Origin: Moraxella sp. FZFQ2102
GTDB taxonomy: Bacteria; Pseudomonadota; Gammaproteobacteria; Pseudomonadales; Moraxellaceae
Direction of reading: 5' to 3'
Assembly: GCF_024137865.1 (NCBI RefSeq)
Contig: NZ_CP099960.1
Location: forward strand, 2,170,001-2,234,000
Length of the DNA stretch: 64,000 nt
The position numbers and the translations under genes are program-made. The notes under the pieces were generated by a model. That model was not told where the DNA came from and did no database searches. It was given only the letters and a program-made list of their open reading frames with translations. Shown piece after piece: positions 30,029-37,895 of the stretch; position 1 is the first letter of the stretch; every line of letters starts with the position of its first letter.

Positions 30029-30802
30029 TTAAAAAGTGTAATTCACACCAACTCGAGTCTTTGAATCCACTGAGCCATCGGTCAATGGACTGTCTTTTTG
30101 AGTGGATGAGAGCCATTCAACACGCTGATTGCCAAAAACGCTAATGCGATCATTAATCTTATAGGTGGCGGTGGCAGCAACAAAAGGCATCACGCCTGAT
30201 TCAGCATCGTACCGATCGACACCAGTGCGGCCACTTTCATCAGCAGATACGCCAAAATAATATTGATTGTAGTCTTTGCTTTGCCAAACAGCACCAAACT
30301 CTGGATAAACGGTGAGTTTATCTTTGGTAAATTTTGATAAATGCGATAGGCTGACAGTTTGGCCATCGTGACGGCTTAGCACATCGGTGGTCGCTTTGAT
30401 TTTGAAACCGCCATAAGGCGTGATGTGCATATAGCTAGCATGAGCCAATACCGACCAGTCACGCTTATCCAAGTCTTTCATCGCAGCAACATTGGCATCT
30501 TTTGGATTAAATTCACGACCGTCATAACTTAGACCGATACGGACTTGATCATTTGAGTCTTTGTATGGATAAAAGCCGGCCTCAGCGCCTTCGATATATA
30601 GACGATTGTTGTCATACGAGCCGACTGGGAAAAAGCTGATGTTGTTGTCAGCTTGATAAGCGGTGGCGTTGTAGGTTGCACTGACGCCAAGTGTTAAGCG
30701 GGCGTCTTTATCGATGGGCAGCTGGCTGTCTGGGCTGACGCTTGCCAAAGGCAACAAGGCTAATGTCATGATAGATTTGAAATTTGCAGACTGTGGGCGC
30801 AT
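30029..30802 (-). CDS. MipA/OmpV-like outer membrane protein
   Basis: This 257-aa protein has an N-terminal signal (MRPQSANFKSIMTLALLPLASVS) and alternating beta-strand segments, and it ends in an aromatic residue (RVGVNYTF) as outer membrane barrels do. Strand and loop features such as SYDGREFNPKDA and FVAATATYKINDRISVFG fit the MipA/OmpV family (scaffolding of murein enzymes or porin-like roles). The start at 30802 is chosen because the 15 extra upstream residues are hydrophilic and would precede the signal. The family assignment is moderate. Confidence 0.7.
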   Translation of the reverse strand: MRPQSANFKSIMTLALLPLASVSPDSQLPIDKDARLTLGVSATYNATAYQADNNISFFPVGSYDNNRLYIEGAEAGFYPYKDSNDQVRIGLSYDGREFNPKDANVAAMKDLDKRDWSVLAHASYMHITPYGGFKIKATTDVLSRHDGQTVSLSHLSKFTKDKLTVYPEFGAVWQSKDYNQYYFGVSADESGRTGVDRYDAESGVMPFVAATATYKINDRISVFGNQRVEWLSSTQKDSPLTDGSVDSKTRVGVNYTF

Positions 30803-30847
30803 AAAAACTCCGCTGAATTTGTGTGTCTTTTGGTTATTATAAAACAA

Positions 30848-31235
30848 ATTTACTAACAGCGTACGATAATTTCATCATAAGCGGATGAATTTCACGATAA
30901 TTGTACAAAGTGCACAAAAAAATGATGAGTTGAAAATTGGCAACAGTGAATGGATGGTGATTGGATTAAGGTGTGGTTGTAGTGGTAAATGCGGCGGTAA
31001 GCTTGAGAAAATTTATGCCAAATTCGCTTAGGACTTTGCCCTGGTTCGATTGCTTATACTTCGCATAATGTATATTATGTTAAATGATATGAAGTTCTGA
31101 AGTATAAAGTATAACGGTGTTTTGTGTTTATGCTGTAAGTTATTGATATTGATAGATTTGTATTTTTATCAAGCTGACTTGATGATTTGTGCACCGCTTA
31201 CAAATCACAAGCCAGCCAAATGATGGATTTACAGA
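30848..31235. other. Intergenic region without recognisable features
   Basis: About 390 bp of AT-rich DNA between the MipA-like gene and the 3' end of the outer-membrane pseudogene. I see no ORF with family features and no clear hairpin. Confidence 0.4.
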
Positions 31236-32065
31236 TTAAAAAACATAAGCATAGAGCAGATTGGCTCGTACATTTTCCGCCGCGCCATTTTTGACAGACA
31301 GATCACGACCTAGCTGCAGTTGGAATTGATGATTATCAATCCACTTTGACGCTGTTAAGCGAATATTGGTGCTTTGCAGGCGATCGCCCTGTTTGTTGCC
31401 ATCGGCATCCTTGGTTTCGCCGCCCCACAGATGCCCAAAGACCTGTGCCCAGTGACAGCGTATCATCAATGTGATAGCGACCGATGAGCTGACTTTCAAA
31501 TGAGACATCTTTCTTAAAATCATGACTATCTTTGCCGTAGAAAATCACATCGCCTGTCACATCCATTGACCATTTTTTACCAAAATTTTTGACATAACCA
31601 GCTTGCACATCCAGGCTTAAGCGATCACTGCTCAGCTCGCAGCTGCCAGTTGGTAAGCTTAGCAGTCCTGTTAAGATCAATGCGTCATTATTCTCGTTCA
31701 GCTTACGCCGATATGTGGTTGTGACCGTCCAGTCTGCCACACCGCTGATATCAATGCCTGCTGCATCGTGCTTGCCTGTGGCTTTGACAAATGGCACAAA
31801 AGTATCCAGATCCAGTGTTGATCGCTCATTGATGCCAAATGTGTGAAAATAGCGCAGCACGGTCATCGATGTGTCAAGGCCAAATTGATCAGATGCTGTC
31901 TTGCCCTGCTCGCGCAAACGATCGGTCGTGGCAAATTGCTGATAAACCAGTAAGGCATTGGTACCTGCAGGTGTCAAATCATTATCACCCGGTGAGATTT
32001 CGATGGCGAGTGCTTGGGTGCTGATGGCAAGTCCGCCCAGTGCTGTAAAGATCCATTTTTTTCAT
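31236..32065 (-). pseudogene. Outer membrane beta-barrel protein (phenol-degradation MetA-type), two frameshifts
   Basis: Three reading-frame pieces join into one protein of about 275 aa: a signal peptide (MKKWIFTALGGLAISTQALA), a barrel body from DLTPAGTNALLVYQQF to DDTLSLGTGLWASVG, and a C terminus ending LLYAYVF. The first shift is at the A7 tract on the minus strand (32056-32062 on plus), where A6 would put the start in frame. The second is at GGGG (31423-31426), where GGG would. Both are +1 changes in homopolymers. The layout resembles Phenol_MetA_deg family proteins. It may be inactive, phase variable or misassembled. Confidence 0.75.
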
Positions 32066-32215
32066 TACGGTAACTCCTGTGCTGCCTATTGGATTGATAT
32101 GATGGTGGAATTATCATAAAGGCGTTTGCGGATTTTATCTTGCTTGGAAGTCCGCTAGAAATTGACTGGTGCTATTATGGTGATGAAATTTGGAGAAGCT
32201 GTTAGAAAGATGTAT

Positions 32216-32284
32216 AACAAAAAAGCCCAAATCATCTGACTTGGACTTTTTAAAATTTGGAGCGGGAAACCCCAACCTTGGCAA
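32216..32284 (-). repeat. Left attachment-site remnant: tRNA-Gly 3' end with 18-bp deletion, plus terminator
   Basis: 32241-32270 is identical to 63218-63247, covering the CCA end, the acceptor strand and flank of tRNA-Gly. The match then resumes with cccaaccttggcaa (32271-32284), the anticodon-stem region, after skipping the 18 bases of the T arm. Upstream, aacaaaaaagcccaaa at 32216-32231 also matches 63193-63208, so the tRNA terminator hairpin is duplicated too. This is the expected second att site of an element inserted into the tRNA 3' end. Confidence 0.8.
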
Positions 32285-32616
32285 TTAGGCGACTATTTTT
32301 CGACGAATAACCTTATTTAACCTTAAATAATCTCTTTATATATCAATATCTTATGACTATTATCAGTGTGGATGCTGATTGCACGCTTTGATGGCTTTTT
32401 ATTTTTTGGCACGAAAATCAGTAGGGTAAATTTACCCCACCATTTTTCGTATTTTATCATAATTTTGAATTTTTTGCTCTTGTGTTTGCTGATGAAAGTT
32501 GCAGGTATTGATGGATTTGAATTATTTTTAATTTTATATTTTCTATTTAATAATATTAAAGATTTTTTATTCAAATCTTATAATTTGTCAGTTGGGTTTG
32601 GGATTTAGTATGCCAA
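32285..32616. other. Very AT-rich island edge, no gene recognised
   Basis: This low-complexity A/T-rich sequence just inside the left att remnant contains only short ORFs of biased composition without family features. It may be the left arm of the integrated element. Confidence 0.4.
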
Positions 32617-32686
32617 TTTTGCGGTGATTGATGGTATTATTCACCGCATATTTTGCGGAGAATATGTGGTATAATTACCGCAGATG
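32617..32686 (+). promoter_or_regulatory. CCGCA palindromes upstream of the first fic gene
   Basis: Four half-sites occur in 70 bp: ttttgcggtga (32617), then the inverted pair attcaccgca / tgcggagaat (32639-32663, one mismatch), then aattaccgcag (32674). A tataat-like element, gtataatt (about 32669-32676), overlaps the array. The Fic protein encoded next carries a C-terminal winged-helix region that could bind here, which is inference. Confidence 0.45.
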
Positions 32687-32706
32687 AGGCGAAATTGAGA
32701 ATAGTG

Positions 32707-33834
32707 ATGGTTGATACGTTTATTCATGAGTATCCAAATTGGACAGATTGGCAGCTTGATGAGGTGCAGTTGCTTCCCCTTGTTGCTCGCATTCGTTTGC
32801 TTCAGGGGCGCTTGTTGGGGCAGATGAGCAGCCTTGGGTTTGATTTACCGCTTGAAGTTAGTCTTGAAGCTTTGACATTGGAGGTGATTAAGACATCGGA
32901 GATTGAGGGTGAATATCTTAACACTGAACAGGTACGCTCTTCGGTTGCTCGGCACTTGGGTATTGAAGCGCTGTATCAGCATCAGCTTGTTACGCCAAGC
33001 TATGAAGTGGAAGCGATTGTTGAAATGATGCTTAAGGCGACTTCAGGATTTGATTTGCCACTAACCCTGGATGAAGTCTGTCGTTGGCATCATGCACTAT
33101 TCCCACAAGGGCTAAGTGGTATGTATGACATTAATGTGGGCGCATTGCGAGATGATGCCAATGGCCCGATGCAGGTGGTCTCAGGTGCCTATGGCAAAGC
33201 CAAAGTACACTTTGAAGCACCAAAGGCTGATAGATTGCCCGATGAGCTTGAGCGATTTTTTCAGTGGTATAACAATAATGAAACGGGACTTGATTTGACA
33301 ATTAAGGCGGGGCTTGCACACCTGTGGTTTGTCACGCTACATCCATTTGATGATGGTAACGGTCGCCTAACTCGTGCACTCACTGAACGGATGCTCGCCA
33401 AAAGCGATGGCAGTCCGCAGCGATTTTATAGCATGTCCGCACAAATTCTTGCCAATCGTCGTGAGTATTATCACATACTTGAACAGACCCAAAGGGGCTT
33501 AGCGTCAGCCACCGAATGGCTAATTTGGTTTTTAACCAATCTAGAAGCAGCTTTGATACAAGCACTTGCTCAGTCACAAAAGGTTGTCGCTAAGTCACAG
33601 TTTTGGCATACATATCGCCACACATCACTCAATCCACGGCAGGTAGTGATGATCAATAAGCTTTGGGGTGATTTTTATGGCAAGCTTACCACCAAAAAAT
33701 GGGCGAGTATCACAAAAGTATCCACAGATACCGCTCTAAGAGATATTAATGATTTGGTTGAAAAAGAAATTTTGGTGAAGTCGCTGGCTTCTGGGCGCAG
33801 TCAAAGTTATGAGCTGAGTTGTCTTGTAGAGTAG
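32707..33834 (+). CDS. Fic family protein (AMPylase) with N-terminal inhibitory motif and C-terminal HTH
   Basis: Fic proteins usually transfer AMP to target proteins. The 375-aa protein carries the complete active loop HPFDDGNGRLTR (near residue 215) and an N-terminal inhibitory helix of the (S/T)xxxE(G/N) type, TSEIEGEYLN (about residue 66). It is thus a self-inhibited class II Fic. The C-terminal 80 residues look like a winged helix (KVSTDTALRDINDLVEKEI). ATG 32707 is preferred over an upstream in-frame codon at 32653, which would overlap the palindromic region. It is the first island gene on the left. Confidence 0.9.
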   Translation: MVDTFIHEYPNWTDWQLDEVQLLPLVARIRLLQGRLLGQMSSLGFDLPLEVSLEALTLEVIKTSEIEGEYLNTEQVRSSVARHLGIEALYQHQLVTPSYEVEAIVEMMLKATSGFDLPLTLDEVCRWHHALFPQGLSGMYDINVGALRDDANGPMQVVSGAYGKAKVHFEAPKADRLPDELERFFQWYNNNETGLDLTIKAGLAHLWFVTLHPFDDGNGRLTRALTERMLAKSDGSPQRFYSMSAQILANRREYYHILEQTQRGLASATEWLIWFLTNLEAALIQALAQSQKVVAKSQFWHTYRHTSLNPRQVVMINKLWGDFYGKLTTKKWASITKVSTDTALRDINDLVEKEILVKSLASGRSQSYELSCLVE

Positions 33835-33860
33835 CTACAAAAAAGTTATTCATGCATGAA

Positions 33861-33924
33861 TTTGATAAAATATTATCAAAAACCACCAAAAATCCCGTAA
33901 TTTTGATAAAATAATATCAAAATT
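33861..33924 (+). promoter_or_regulatory. Paired TTTGATA-N6-TATCAAA operators upstream of hipB
   Basis: Two palindromes lie 20-80 bp before the regulator: tttgata-aaatat-tatcaaa at 33861-33880, and one with perfect 10-bp arms, aattttgata / tatcaaaatt, at 33899-33924. Spacing and symmetry resemble HipB-type operators (TATCC-N8-GGATA in E. coli), so autoregulation by the encoded XRE protein is likely. Confidence 0.6.
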
Positions 33925-33943
33925 AAACCAAGTTGAGGTGGTT

Positions 33944-34222
33944 ATGCTTCATCTGTATGACGATATTGATGCACGCTTAGCTTTGGCGGCGTATCTAAAA
34001 CAAAAACGCAAAGATGCCAAGCTATCACGCCGAGCACTGGCTGAAAAATCCTTGATTCCTGAGCCAACCATTCGTCGGTTTGAGAATACAGGTCATATTT
34101 CTTTGAAGAACTTTTTGTTATTGTGGATGATTTTGGATGATATTGCTCGGTTTATGGAATTAACCAAACCTAAAGCAATCAAACCCAAAACCATCGCCGA
34201 GGTGCTTGCTTATGATCAGTAA
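33944..34222 (+). CDS. HipB-like XRE antitoxin/regulator, orphan
   Basis: This 92-aa protein has a helix-turn-helix at about 15-70 (KLSRRALAEKSLIPEPTIRRFE), as in HipB antitoxins. The ATG at 33944 has a gaggtgg ribosome-binding site; a GTG two codons earlier is less likely. The usual downstream kinase toxin HipA is missing: an ATG overlapping the stop by 11 nt (34212) starts a stub that soon runs into unrelated sequence. The regulator and its two palindromes remain. Confidence 0.75.
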   Translation: MLHLYDDIDARLALAAYLKQKRKDAKLSRRALAEKSLIPEPTIRRFENTGHISLKNFLLLWMILDDIARFMELTKPKAIKPKTIAEVLAYDQ

Positions 34223-34462
34223 CCATCAGCCGACTCGGTATTTGAGTGTTTTGTACTGGCATATACCATTTCAATCCATCAGTATCAGCTACTCACAAAT
34301 ACGCCAGCTGATCAAGTTTTGACCGCCAAACAAGTGTCTAATGAGCTTGGCATCTCAGACAGTGCTGCTCGCAAGTTACTCAATGAACTTGAGAGCATGG
34401 GATTGGCAACCACTGTGTGTAATTGTCGTGGTAAGAGGTATTTGTTGGCGAAGCTGGGGTGA
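34212..34462 (+). pseudogene. hipA 5' stub joined to a fic 3' fragment
   Basis: From 34212 the frame MISNHQPTRYLSVLYW resembles a HipA beginning, overlapping the hipB stop as in hipBA operons. It is lost after about 20 codons. From about 34275 to 34462 the sequence is a diverged copy of the 3' end of the fic gene at 37896-38870 (LTAKQVSNELGISDS.ARKLLNELE...YLL.K). This is a recombination junction between two toxin-type loci. No functional product is expected. Confidence 0.7.
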
Positions 34463-34466
34463 AAGC

Positions 34467-34641
34467 TTTTTTGCCGACTTTCGCAAAGGCAAATGCGGTC
34501 GTGGCACTGCTAGTAAATCAATGACATTGATATGAAACATCGACAAAGAATATGGGTTTAGATTTAACTATGGCGCATCATTTAATTAGTTTAAAGTATT
34601 GAGAAATGGTGTAAGATTTGGGATTTATTTAGTACAGCCCC
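34467..34641 (+). pseudogene. IS1595 transposase relic, heavily deleted
   Basis: 34467 onward reads SFFADFRKGKCGRGTASK, a decayed version of SYFGGIRKGKRGRGAAGK of the intact copy at 51151-51804. From about 34556 the C-terminal end (RFNYG) and the terminal repeat tagtacagcccc follow. The middle of the gene is gone. It lies directly next to the end of the OLD-family gene. Confidence 0.75.
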
Positions 34642-34658
34642 TCCTTTTTTATATCAAT

Positions 34659-35102
34659 TCAGAGATCTAAAGCTAAAATAAATAGCCCCTTCAAATCATT
34701 TAATCTATCTGCATCTATTTCGTTACTCTCTAGCTTCTTAAGTATCTCAAGCGGTTTTAAGTCAGCTCTTGATGGTAAATTTAATCCTAAATAGGGCTCG
34801 ATACATTGTGGTATGAAAACTGGCTCTGCAATTTTGCAATTACAATTATAGTTTTTAAGCATATCATTTATAGCCTGATGATGGTTTTTATTTAAATCAT
34901 CATCAATTATCAATCCATATGGGATGCCAAAAATATCAAGAAGAGTCATATAACGATGAAAATTAAATTTACCAATAACATCAACAACAGCTATACGATG
35001 TTTTGTAAATGTACGCCAATCATGGTTGTTGGCCAATAACCAATTAAATAACGCCTTTTCGGTCGGACCTTCTACCAATAATACTTTATCTGCAAAGAAC
35101 AT
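34659..35102 (-). CDS. OLD-family nuclease, C-terminal TOPRIM part (separate frame)
   Basis: The 147 aa (from the first ATG) hold the TOPRIM nuclease motifs of OLD proteins: LLVEGPTEKALFNWLL with the catalytic Glu, and the Asp-rich IDDDLNKNHH. In the same frame coding similarity continues upstream to about 35192 (KLLSNSDQDEE...RYQLWLDSERSS). It therefore completes the protein begun at 36403, and the two parts are one gene of about 580 codons in a -1 relation. It could be expressed only by frameshifting, or be broken. Confidence 0.8.
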   Translation of the reverse strand: MFFADKVLLVEGPTEKALFNWLLANNHDWRTFTKHRIAVVDVIGKFNFHRYMTLLDIFGIPYGLIIDDDLNKNHHQAINDMLKNYNCNCKIAEPVFIPQCIEPYLGLNLPSRADLKPLEILKKLESNEIDADRLNDLKGLFILALDL

Positions 35103-35185
35103 TGATGAGCGTTCTGAATCCAGCCAAAGTTGATAACGAAATTTTTCATTTTGAATTTCAACTTCTTCATCTTGATCTGAATTGC

Positions 35186-36403
35186 TTAACAGTTTTTTGC
35201 TTCTGCCTTATTTTGTTCTGGAACATTGGGATTAGCTACAAAATTTTGCAGGCAAGATTTAAAGTCTAAGCCACTCGAGAAGATATTATTTAATTCCTTC
35301 GATTTTATTTGCCCTAAAGATGTTAATCCATCTTTTTTGTGAACTCGTCCTATCTGGCACAAACTGTCTGTTGCTTTTCCAACAAAAATAGGTGAATGGC
35401 TAGTGATGATGACTTGTTGCTCGTTGCCCTCTCCTAATCTTCTCAAATGATATGCCATATTTTCTTGTTGTGTTGGGTGTAAAAATGCTTCAGGTTCTTC
35501 AAATAGTATTAATGTAAAATCAGGGTTAAAATCATTCTTCTCCTGAGCGGTGTTGTTTTCATTGGATATTTCAGGCACTAATTTAATTAATTCATATAAA
35601 AAAGAACGCTGGAATCCGTGCCCATATCTATCAAGAGATAAAGCATAATCACCTAACATAGAATCAACAAATGAATGTTTAATGAGATTTTTTGTAATAT
35701 CTTCTGGGGAGATAGCACCAATAGACATATCAAACTTAATCCCCCAACTTGAAATAGCACTATTAATAGGATTTGCTATTTGATCCAAAAAACCATTTTT
35801 ATTTTTAGCTTCATCATTAAACTCCTCAAATGAAGCTACTACTTTTTGGTAAGCATGACTATTAACCAAGGCTTTTTTTAACATCAAATTCAGCATATCT
35901 CTCAAAGGAGATGATCCAGATGTTTTCATTTGTTCACTAGCTGATATAAATGCAGGGATGTAAATAATTTGCCCCAATTTTGCAGAGCCGATATTTTTAG
36001 CTCCATAAAATAGTGATTCGTCAATTACACCATCAACAATCCCGTATATATTACTCTGTCTTGGCTTTACTTTCTCTTTAGAAATAAAATACTTACGAAC
36101 AGTTAAATGCTTTTCTCCAGTTCCTTTATATTTATCTGCTAATGCATTCCATTCCCCATCGGTCAATTCAAATGTTAGTTCAACCCAACTTTCTATTTCC
36201 ATTTCATTTTCTGATGTAACCTTCTGAAATCTTGGTTCATCATCTTTTGTCCACGGAATATTTTCATAAAAAGCTCGTAATGCAGCCATAATATTGCTTT
36301 TACCTGCATTATTTGCACCAACTAACATCGTATAGTTATGAACTTCTATTTCAACATCATGAATAGAACGGAAGTTTTTAATATGGATTTTTCGTAATTT
36401 CAT
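35186..36403 (-). CDS. OLD-family ATP-dependent endonuclease, ATPase part
   Basis: This 405-aa ABC/SMC-like ATPase has an N-terminal Walker A in MLVGANNAGKSNIMAALRAF (about 27-46), a coiled middle, and ILFEEPEAFLHPTQQ (Walker B) with the switch ITSHSPIFVGK near the end. OLD nucleases act in anti-phage defence or DNA processing. The frame ends at TGT TAA right after the heptamer A AAA AAC (35192-35198 on plus). A -1 shift there continues exactly into the TOPRIM domain. An aggagt ribosome-binding site precedes the start. No helicase partner (gajB type) is adjacent. Confidence 0.88.
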   Translation of the reverse strand: MKLRKIHIKNFRSIHDVEIEVHNYTMLVGANNAGKSNIMAALRAFYENIPWTKDDEPRFQKVTSENEMEIESWVELTFELTDGEWNALADKYKGTGEKHLTVRKYFISKEKVKPRQSNIYGIVDGVIDESLFYGAKNIGSAKLGQIIYIPAFISASEQMKTSGSSPLRDMLNLMLKKALVNSHAYQKVVASFEEFNDEAKNKNGFLDQIANPINSAISSWGIKFDMSIGAISPEDITKNLIKHSFVDSMLGDYALSLDRYGHGFQRSFLYELIKLVPEISNENNTAQEKNDFNPDFTLILFEEPEAFLHPTQQENMAYHLRRLGEGNEQQVIITSHSPIFVGKATDSLCQIGRVHKKDGLTSLGQIKSKELNNIFSSGLDFKSCLQNFVANPNVPEQNKAEAKNC

Positions 36404-36467
36404 AAAATTACTCCTAAAACATTATATATGCTTATTCTGTGCCACATCAGTAATGCATGGTTGGTCA

Positions 36468-37679
36468 TCATCCACCCAGAATCTCTCTCAAAAATACCCT
36501 CAAACTCAAACACTGTATCCCTTCAAAAGTATTGCCGTCAAATTCGTCCATTGTCACCACATATTTCGGGTAGTTGTCTTGGATTTTCAGCAGGTTGCCA
36601 AATTCTCGCTCAAGTGTTTTTTCTTCATTAATGGTCAGCGCCGCCTGCACATATATACGTTCACCATCCTTCTCTGCCACGAAGTCAATTTCTTGGCTAT
36701 TTAAACCGCCGATTTTGACATCATAACCTGCGATTTGAAGATGATTGAATATGCAGTTTTCAAGCAATTTGCCACGATCTTGTACCCGATAGCCAATCAG
36801 GGCGTTTCGCAAACCTAAATCTTCAAAATAGTATTTTTCGCCAATCTCAAAAATGCGTTTACCTTCAATATCATAGCGTGGTACTTTGTGAATTAAAAAG
36901 GCGTTGGCAAGATATTCCGCATAATTTTGTACCTGCATGCTTGATGTGGTAATTTTCTGCGATTTTAAAAAATCAGAGATTTTTTTAGCAGAAAACAAAT
37001 TGCCAATATTGCTTGCTAAAAATTGCGTAAGCTGCTCTAAAAATTGCACATTTCGCAATGAATAACGGTTCACAATATCCCGAATGGCAATGGTGGAATA
37101 AATATTTCGTAGATATTCAAACACGATGTTGTCTTGCAACGGCAAGTCTTTCAAATAAGGCAAACCGCCATATTTCAAAAACAGTGACATCGATTTATCG
37201 CTATCGTCCAGTTTCATAAATTCAAGAAATTCAAAATAGGACAGGGAGTGGACATTAATTTCAATCGCTCGCCCACTCAGGCTACCTGCAATATCCCGTG
37301 AAAGCAAATGAGCATTGCTACCCGTGCAATACAAATCCAATTCGTCATCTAATAAAAGCGAACGCAACGCTTGTTCAAAATCTGTAATTTCTTGAATTTC
37401 ATCGATAAAAATGTAATTTTTTTGACCGCTCTTTTTCTGCTCTTGCACAAAATCATTCAGGTGCTCTGCGGTTGTAATGTGACTAAATGCCAAGTCTTCT
37501 TTGTTGATATAAATAATGTGGGCATTTTCATCCACTGTTTGAATCTCTTGCATAATCTGAAACAGCAAATAGCTTTTGCCTACACGGCGTTGCCCAGTAA
37601 ACACTTTAATCAAACGTTTTCCGATAAACGGGCGTACCATTTCAAGGTATTTTTGGCGATAAACTAAATCTTTTTTCAC
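36468..37679 (-). CDS. AAA ATPase with DUF4143 domain
   Basis: The 403-aa protein has Walker A TGQRRVGKSYLLF at about 29-41, Walker B YIFIDEIQE at about 90, and a sensor region CTGSNAHLLS. A C-terminal DUF4143 nuclease-like domain follows (EIDFVAEKDGERIYVQAA near 325). This family of ATP-binding proteins is widespread and its function is poorly known. Translation probably starts at the GTG at 37679, preceded by taggat. It is divergent from the second fic gene, with a long inverted repeat between them. Confidence 0.88.
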   Translation of the reverse strand: MKKDLVYRQKYLEMVRPFIGKRLIKVFTGQRRVGKSYLLFQIMQEIQTVDENAHIIYINKEDLAFSHITTAEHLNDFVQEQKKSGQKNYIFIDEIQEITDFEQALRSLLLDDELDLYCTGSNAHLLSRDIAGSLSGRAIEINVHSLSYFEFLEFMKLDDSDKSMSLFLKYGGLPYLKDLPLQDNIVFEYLRNIYSTIAIRDIVNRYSLRNVQFLEQLTQFLASNIGNLFSAKKISDFLKSQKITTSSMQVQNYAEYLANAFLIHKVPRYDIEGKRIFEIGEKYYFEDLGLRNALIGYRVQDRGKLLENCIFNHLQIAGYDVKIGGLNSQEIDFVAEKDGERIYVQAALTINEEKTLEREFGNLLKIQDNYPKYVVTMDEFDGNTFEGIQCLSLRVFLREILGG

Positions 37680-37716
37680 GGTAAAATCCTAAAACTATAA
37701 TTGCTATTTTAGCTTA

Positions 37717-37758
37717 ATATAGAAAAAGTTTCAATTATACTTGAAACTTTTTCTATAT
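37717..37758. promoter_or_regulatory. Perfect 18-bp inverted repeat between DUF4143 ATPase and fic
   Basis: Arms atatagaaaaagtttcaa (37717-37734) and ttgaaactttttctatat (37741-37758) are exact complements around 6 nt. A third half-site, agtttcaagtata, follows at 37766-37778. It lies 38 bp upstream of the ATPase GTG, so it fits an operator better than a terminator. Confidence 0.6.
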
Positions 37759-37800
37759 ATACAAAAGTTTCAAGTATAAACTAATTACCATAAAGTCAAT

Positions 37801-37880
37801 TAGCGACAAACTGAGATAAAATACGATAATTTACGACAAATTACGATAAAATAAGGTAAAATACGATAAATTGCGACATT
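37801..37880 (+). repeat. Eight tandem 10-bp repeats directly upstream of fic
   Basis: Eight consecutive decamers follow the pattern NtacgataaA: tagcgacaaa, ctgagataaa, atacgataat, ttacgacaaa, ttacgataaa, ataaggtaaa, atacgataaa, ttgcgacatt. TACGATAA is exact at 37822, 37842 and 37862. The period equals about one helical turn. The array ends 15 bp before the fic ATG. Confidence 0.8.
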
Positions 37881-37895
37881 TTATGGAAAATAACG

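Noticed and set aside
32323-32608. Two overlapping open frames of about 80 codons on opposite strands
   Set aside because: Both are low-complexity products of A/T-rich sequence (Lys/Asn/Ile or Phe/Leu rich) without ribosome-binding sites or family features.
35100-35198. Firm claim of programmed frameshifting in the OLD gene
   Set aside because: The heptamer fits, but I see no stimulatory stem-loop or internal Shine-Dalgarno, and A AAA AAC is less efficient in bacteria than A AAA AAG; a simple deletion is equally likely.
37801-37880. CRISPR array
   Set aside because: Repeats are only 10 bp and contiguous, with no spacers and no cas genes in the window.
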